A DNA stretch of 17,163 nt from JAACEU01 sp043816165 (GTDB lineage: Bacteria > Patescibacteriota > Gracilibacteria > UBA1369 > LOWO2-01-FULL-3), in NCBI GenBank assembly GCA_043816165.1, contig JBDRIE010000044.1, positions 1 through 17,163 on the forward strand. The letters are read 5' to 3'. The notes under the pieces were generated by a model. That model worked only from the letters and a program-made list of their open reading frames with translations, ran no database searches and was not told the origin of the DNA. Numbering within the stretch: position 1 is the stretch's first letter; each line of letters opens with the position of its first letter. Positions 15,802-17,163 of this stretch are shown in pieces. A program made the translations under genes and the position numbers.

Positions 15802-16533
15802 ATGAACGAAGCAAGCATTGTCATTGAAGAAGCTGAAAATGGAATAAAAATAGCAAAAATATCGGGTCAATTAGACGAAAGTAATGTGGATGAAAAAATT
15901 CAAGAGCTCTATAAGGCTGTTGTGGCAACACCAAAAGGCCTAAAGCTTATTTTTGATCTAGAAAATCTAGAGTACATGAACAGTAAATCTATTGGCTATT
16001 TAACAGATTTGTATGGAAAAATAACAGAAGCAGGAGGGAAAGTCGTTATAGCAAAAGCTAAACCAAATATCATAGATATTTTGCAAGTTGTTGGGCTCAC
16101 ACAATTGATCAATTCTTATGATACAACCGAAGAGGCTTCAGCAGCATTAGCTGGCGATGGAACACCAACTCCAGAAGCCGCACCAACTCCAGAAGCCGCA
16201 CCAACTCCTGAAGCTACACCAACTCCAGAAGCTGCACCAACTCCAGAACCTGCACCAACTCCAGAACCTGCACCAACACCTGAAACCCCAGTCGAAACAC
16301 CTGCACCAACTCCAGAACCTGCACCAACACCAGAAACCCCAGCTGCTACTCCGGAAATTTCTGTAGAACCAAGTTCACCAGCACCCGAAGCGTCTGTAGT
16401 CCCTGAGCCCTCAGCAACACCTGAGCACTCAGCAACACCTGAGCCCTCAGCAACACCTGAAACCCCAGCAACCCCAGAAAATCCTGCACCTGCAGCACCA
16501 CAAGAAGAAGGTGGTACGTATAAATTTGAATAA
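15802..16533 (+). CDS. STAS-domain antagonist with long Pro/Thr/Glu repeat tail
   Basis: Residues 1-118 form a STAS domain of the RsbV/SpoIIAA type, with FDLENLEYMNSKSIGYL (51-67) and the putative phosphorylation site Ser61, again preceded by Asn as in the STAS protein near 5.5 kb. Residues 121-233 are a low-complexity tail built on PTPEAA and PTPEPA hexads, then looser ATPEPS-type units, ending in a short acidic/Gly stretch and TYKFE. The tail has no signal peptide, sortase motif or membrane helix around it, so the protein should be cytoplasmic. Antagonists normally consist of the STAS domain alone, so doubling the length in this way is odd; the tail may be a spacer, a binding or modification platform, or a source of size variation. 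The gene follows the HATPase by ten bases and precedes the prsW-like gene by 28. Confidence 0.9.
   Translation: MNEASIVIEEAENGIKIAKISGQLDESNVDEKIQELYKAVVATPKGLKLIFDLENLEYMNSKSIGYLTDLYGKITEAGGKVVIAKAKPNIIDILQVVGLTQLINSYDTTEEASAALAGDGTPTPEAAPTPEAAPTPEATPTPEAAPTPEPAPTPEPAPTPETPVETPAPTPEPAPTPETPAATPEISVEPSSPAPEASVVPEPSATPEHSATPEPSATPETPATPENPAPAAPQEEGGTYKFE
16162..16500 (+). repeat. In-frame 18-base repeats encoding a PTPEAA/PTPEPA tail
   Basis: The array opens with near-identical 18-base units (about ccaactccagaagccgca) coding for PTPEAA or PTPEPA, then decays into related ATPEPS-type units toward 16500. All units keep the frame, so slippage would change tail length without breaking the gene. 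Confidence 0.92.
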
Positions 16534-16561
16534 TAATTTAGACATAAATGAGTAAGGCCAA

Positions 16562-17163
16562 ATGCTATCAAACCCATTATTTCTATTAGGAATCTCCACA
16601 TTTGCTGCAGCTATACCTGTAGCAATATGGCTTTACATTCTATTTAGCGGAAAAGCACAAAGCAAAAAAATCCTGGCTTTAGTCTTTTTGCTAGGCTGTT
16701 TAACTGCACCTGCACTGCTTGGTCTTCAGTATGTTTGGGATATTTTCCCACGTTTCGATCTTGCTACATTTATTGAAGACAGCATACAAACGCAGGCGAA
16801 AATGTACATAGCAATGTTCGTATTATTTGGCGCACTAGAGGAAATAATTAAGCATTATGTAATTGTAGCCGTAGATAAAAAAACCGTTCTAATCAAAACA
16901 ATTGATGACGCAATTAGATATAGCCTGGCCGCCGCTCTTGGCTTCTCTTTTACCGAGAATATTTACTATCTCTACGAATTCTGGCCAAGCATCTCAGTCG
17001 GACAACTAACCACGATGTACATATTTAGATCCATCTTTACAGCATGCGCACACATGATCTTTTCGGGTATATTTGGCTACTACTATGGTATTGGTAAATT
17101 CTCCATTGAAATAATTAAACAAAGCAAGTTAGTAGGCAAAATAAGCAGTATTTCAAAAGGTCT
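16562..17163 (+). CDS. prsW: PrsW-family intramembrane protease, 5' part (3' end outside window)
   Basis: The frame stays open to the last base, so only the first 200 residues are seen. Hydrophobic segments lie at about 6-28, 36-58, 80-92, 121-137 and 150-176. The signature motifs of PrsW glutamic-type membrane proteases are present: LEEIIKH (92-98; E93, E94), LGFSFTENIYY (126-136; E132) and AHMIFSGIFG (163-172; H164). In Bacillus subtilis PrsW makes the first cut in the membrane anti-sigma factor RsiW. Here it follows an anti-sigma/STAS pair by 28 bases, so a role in the same response is plausible, although the HATPase beside it is soluble and not an obvious substrate. The ATG at 16562 is the first start after an in-frame TAA at 16553, with AAGG five bases upstream. 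The end of the gene and the last helices are missing. Confidence 0.85.
   Translation, partial: MLSNPLFLLGISTFAAAIPVAIWLYILFSGKAQSKKILALVFLLGCLTAPALLGLQYVWDIFPRFDLATFIEDSIQTQAKMYIAMFVLFGALEEIIKHYVIVAVDKKTVLIKTIDDAIRYSLAAALGFSFTENIYYLYEFWPSISVGQLTTMYIFRSIFTACAHMIFSGIFGYYYGIGKFSIEIIKQSKLVGKISSISKG

Noticed and set aside
16162..16500. Direct repeats that could suggest a CRISPR array
   Set aside because: The units are 18-base, contiguous, in frame and without unique spacers; they encode a low-complexity protein tail.
16116..16601. A 161-codon open frame on the minus strand, rich in Gly/Val/Ser, opposite the STAS protein tail
   Set aside because: It is the mirror of the PTPEAA repeat; its repetitive composition follows from the plus-strand gene, which has the STAS domain and good operon spacing.
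1..17163. Recoded UGA (code 25) as in Gracilibacteria
   Set aside because: murJ and tsf end naturally at TGA with normal neighbours, and no conserved protein needs read-through of TGA.
1..17163. tRNA or other structured RNA genes
   Set aside because: No T-loop-like GGTTCRANNCC with a matching acceptor stem was seen and no gap exceeds about 110 bases; a covariance-model search was not possible here.

Overview
The window is AT-rich, densely packed bacterial DNA. It carries 16 protein genes, two of them cut by the window edges, with almost no non-coding space. No RNA gene, insertion sequence, CRISPR array or phage gene is visible. The standard bacterial code fits: murJ and tsf both end in TGA and every protein reads through cleanly, so UGA is not recoded to glycine as in Gracilibacteria. 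The gene set (a DUF1704 protein, a nucleotide-transporter-like/HEAT fusion, compact rpsB-tsf and riboflavin genes, few Shine-Dalgarno sites) is compatible with a Candidate Phyla Radiation (Patescibacteria) member such as Peregrinibacteria. That placement is an inference from style and content; the window holds no rRNA marker, though rpsB, tsf and murJ could be used for phylogeny.

Left part, + strand (1-3229): the 3' end of a 7TM 'inactive transglutaminase' membrane protein is followed one base later by a 795-residue protein. This second protein joins three modules that appear distinct: a RimK-related ATP-grasp ligase, a retropepsin-like (RimB/'ATP-dependent zinc protease') domain and a DUF1704/MATCAP-type zinc carboxypeptidase with HEIETH. 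It is the most unusual object in the window: a possible peptide-tag writer and eraser in one chain, paired with a membrane partner.

Centre left, - strand (3221-8099): an apparent operon reads NTT/MFS-like transporter with HEAT repeats, then a STAS anti-sigma-factor antagonist, a HAMP/SpoIIE-type PP2C phosphatase and queA. Its promoter region (8100-8205) is shared with the divergent + strand pair murJ (lipid II flippase) and a membrane-anchored C39-like peptidase, which overlap by ATGA.

Centre right, - strand (10525-14882): rpsB, a small Tic20/DUF4870-like membrane protein, tsf, ribBA and ribD run in one direction, so translation and riboflavin genes may share a transcript.

Right part, + strand (14964 to the end): a stand-alone chorismate mutase, then a near-consensus extended -10 promoter driving an RsbW-like HATPase, a second STAS protein with a 113-residue Pro/Thr/Glu repeat tail, and a PrsW-type intramembrane protease cut by the window edge. 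With the SpoIIE/STAS pair about 10 kb away, the window contains all three parts of a partner-switching pathway (phosphatase, antagonist, kinase/anti-sigma) split over two loci, but no sigma factor.
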